Shown here: piece by piece, positions 4,003 to 5,584 of the stretch
Layout of the letters: every line of letters begins with the position of its first letter
How positions within the stretch are numbered: the stretch's first letter is position 1
From: Fervidifonticultor sp964526945
Lineage (GTDB): Bacteria; Sysuimicrobiota; Sysuimicrobiia; Sysuimicrobiales; Humicultoraceae
Direction of reading: 5' to 3'
DNA length: 5,584 nucleotides
Assembly (NCBI GenBank): GCA_964526945.1
Contig: CAZGNA010000179.1
Span: 1 to 5,584, forward strand
Position numbers and translations under genes: made by a program
Notes under the pieces: generated by a model
Seen by the model: only the letters and a program-made list of their open reading frames with translations
Told to the model about the DNA's origin: nothing
The model's database searches: none

Positions 4003-5584
4003 ATGGACGCGTTCTACATCACCACGGCCATCGACTACGTCAACGCCAGCCCGCACATCGGGCACGCGTACGAGAAGATCGTGGCCGACGCCCTGGCCCG
4101 GTACCACCGCCTGTTCGGCCGGCGGGTCTTCTTCCTGACGGGCACCGACGAGCACGGGCAGAAGAACGTCACCTCGGCCCAGGCCGCGGGCCAGGACGTG
4201 CGGGCGTTCGTCGACGCCAACGCCGCCCGCTTCCGGGCGCTCATCGACCTGCTGCACCTCTCGTGCGACGATTTCATCCGCACCACCGAGGCGCGCCACG
4301 CGGCCGGTGTGCGCGCGCTCTGGGCCCGCGTGGCGGCCGCCGGCGACCTCTACAAGAAGAACTACCGCGCGCTCTACTGCGTGGGGCACGAGGCCTTCGT
4401 CACCCTCAGCGACCTGGTGGACGGCCGCTGCCCCGACCACGGCACCGAGCCGGTGGTGATCGAGGAGGAGAACTACTTCTTCCGCCTTTCCAGGTATCGA
4501 CCGCAGCTGCGCCGGCTGTTCGAGGACCGGCCCGACTTCGTCGTCCCCGCCGCACGCCATGCCGAGATGCTGCACCTCATCGACACCCTCGAGGACATCT
4601 CCGTCTCGCGGCCGGTGGAGAAACTCGCCTGGGGCATCCCCGTCCCCGGCGACCCCGGGCACGTCGTCTACGTGTGGTTCGACGCGCTCACCAACTACAT
4701 CTCGGCCATCGGCTTCGGCGGCGACGAGGCGCGCTTCCGCCAGTGGTGGCCGGCACACCACCTCATCGGAAAGGACATCAACCGGTTCCACTCGCTGCTG
4801 TGGCCGGCCATGCTGCTGTCGGCGGGCCTGGAGCCGCCGCGCCAGGTACTGGTGCACGGCTTCCTCACCGTCGAGGGGCAGAAGATGAGCAAGACGCTGG
4901 GCAACGTCGTCGACCCGGCCGACGCCATCCGCGAGCTGGCGGCGCGCGCCGGCACCGACACGGCGGTCGCCGCCGACGCCCTGCGCTACTTCCTGCTGCG
5001 CGAGATCCCGTTCGGCGAGGACGGCGACTACAACCGGGCCGGCCTGATCCACCGGTTCAACGCCGACCTGGCCAACGACTACGGCAACCTCCTGCACCGG
5101 ACCCTTGCCCTGGTGACGCGGCACTTCGACGGCCGCGTGCCCGCCCCCGGTGCCGAGGAGGGGGGCGACGGCGCGCTGCGGGTCCTGGCCCGGGCCGTGG
5201 CCGACGCCATGCCCGGGCACGTGGCGCGGGCCAACCTCGCGCTGGCGCTCGCCGACGTCTGGCGGCTGCTGGCGGCGGCCAACAAGTACCTGGACGAGGA
5301 GGCCCCATGGGCGGCCATCCGGCAGGGGCGATCCGTGCGTGCGGGCACCATCCTCTACAACACGCTGGAGGCGGTGCGCGTCGCGACCGTCCTGCTGCAC
5401 CCGGTCCTGCCGGTGGCCACGCAGCGGGTCTGGCGGCAGCTGGGCGCGGCGGCGTCGCTGGAGGCGCAGCGGCTGGACGACGCGCGGCGCTGGGGCGGGC
5501 TGGAGGCGGGCCGGCCCGTGGCCCCTGATGCGCCGGTGTTCCCGCGGATCGACGCGCGCGGGCCCGCGGCTGCTCCCACGACGT
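4003..5584 (+). CDS. metG: Methionyl-tRNA synthetase (3' end outside window)
   Basis: MetRS charges tRNA-Met with methionine using ATP. The frame stays open to the last base, giving 527 residues. It has the class I signatures: PHIGH (residues 17-21, the HIGH motif), TGTDEHGQK, the active-site stretch VYVWFDALTNY around W225, HLIGKDINRFH, and KMSKT (294-298) as the KMSKS loop. The anticodon-binding helical domain follows, with NDYGNLLHR and a conserved NKYLDEEAPW. The zinc insertion between the two Rossmann halves has C126-V-G-H129 and C143-P-D-H146, where many relatives have two CxxC knuckles, so the metal would be held by C2H2. A stretch of about eight extra residues (around 313-322) lies between GNVVDP and DALRYFLLRE. 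The visible end (VFPRIDARG plus an Ala/Pro/Thr stretch) resembles the linker before the C-terminal OB-fold tRNA-binding domain found in many MetRS, so such a domain may lie just outside. The start is supported by AGGAGG at 7 nt. It is likely co-regulated by the methionine T-box. Confidence 0.95.
   Translation, partial: MDAFYITTAIDYVNASPHIGHAYEKIVADALARYHRLFGRRVFFLTGTDEHGQKNVTSAQAAGQDVRAFVDANAARFRALIDLLHLSCDDFIRTTEARHAAGVRALWARVAAAGDLYKKNYRALYCVGHEAFVTLSDLVDGRCPDHGTEPVVIEEENYFFRLSRYRPQLRRLFEDRPDFVVPAARHAEMLHLIDTLEDISVSRPVEKLAWGIPVPGDPGHVVYVWFDALTNYISAIGFGGDEARFRQWWPAHHLIGKDINRFHSLLWPAMLLSAGLEPPRQVLVHGFLTVEGQKMSKTLGNVVDPADAIRELAARAGTDTAVAADALRYFLLREIPFGEDGDYNRAGLIHRFNADLANDYGNLLHRTLALVTRHFDGRVPAPGAEEGGDGALRVLARAVADAMPGHVARANLALALADVWRLLAAANKYLDEEAPWAAIRQGRSVRAGTILYNTLEAVRVATVLLHPVLPVATQRVWRQLGAAASLEAQRLDDARRWGGLEAGRPVAPDAPVFPRIDARGPAAAPTT

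Noticed and set aside
2551..5400. 949-codon open frame on the minus strand
   Set aside because: It runs antisense through both MetE-family genes and metG, whose motifs are unmistakable. Its sequence is Arg/Gly/Val/His-rich with no recognisable domain. Long antisense frames are expected at this GC content.
2871..5528. 885-codon open frame on the plus strand in another frame
   Set aside because: It spans two genes and the gap between them and is nearly all Arg, Gly, Ala and Pro, the signature of an out-of-frame shadow.

Overview
This 5.6 kb window is very GC-rich bacterial chromosome with all recognisable genes on the + strand, packed tightly and preceded by strong GGAGG-type ribosome binding sites. 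The genes are informational or methionine-related, and there is no sign of a mobile element, CRISPR array, rRNA or tRNA gene. A tRNA-sensing T-box leader with a transcription terminator points to a high-GC member of the Gram-positive or related lineages (deep Firmicutes-like, Chloroflexota-like or similar). So does a gene order that begins with an rsmI-like end and finishes with metG, because rsmI and metG are close neighbours in many Firmicutes. The exact phylum cannot be read from the window.

Layout. Positions 1-198 are the 3' end of a gene whose product resembles the C-terminus of RsmI, a 16S rRNA methyltransferase. A 90-nt gap leads to a small DUF2007-like protein (289-681). Its stop codon overlaps the start of a class I SAM-dependent methyltransferase of unknown substrate (678-1445). 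The 410-nt gap that follows is not empty. It holds a near-consensus promoter (1488-1517) and a T-box riboswitch (about 1524-1798). The riboswitch has a Stem I with an AUG (methionine) specifier, a T-box antiterminator with the tRNA-acceptor bulge, and a competing 11-bp terminator followed by a U-rich run.

The leader controls two adjacent MetE-family genes. The first (1856-2812) is a MetE-like protein in which two of the four expected zinc ligands are replaced. The second (2818-3930) keeps all four and should be the catalytic methionine synthase subunit. They are in the same order as the two halves of ordinary MetE, so they look like a split, or never fused, methionine synthase. After 72 nt comes metG, methionyl-tRNA synthetase (4003 to the window end, incomplete at the 3' side), with no terminator seen in between.

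Taken together, 1488-5584 reads as a methionine-supply circuit. When tRNA-Met is uncharged the T-box should allow readthrough, raising both the enzyme that makes methionine and probably the enzyme that loads it onto tRNA. The most interesting parts are the complete tRNA-Met T-box in a GC-rich host, the two-gene MetE with a degenerate partner, and a MetRS whose zinc knuckles read CxxH/CxxH.
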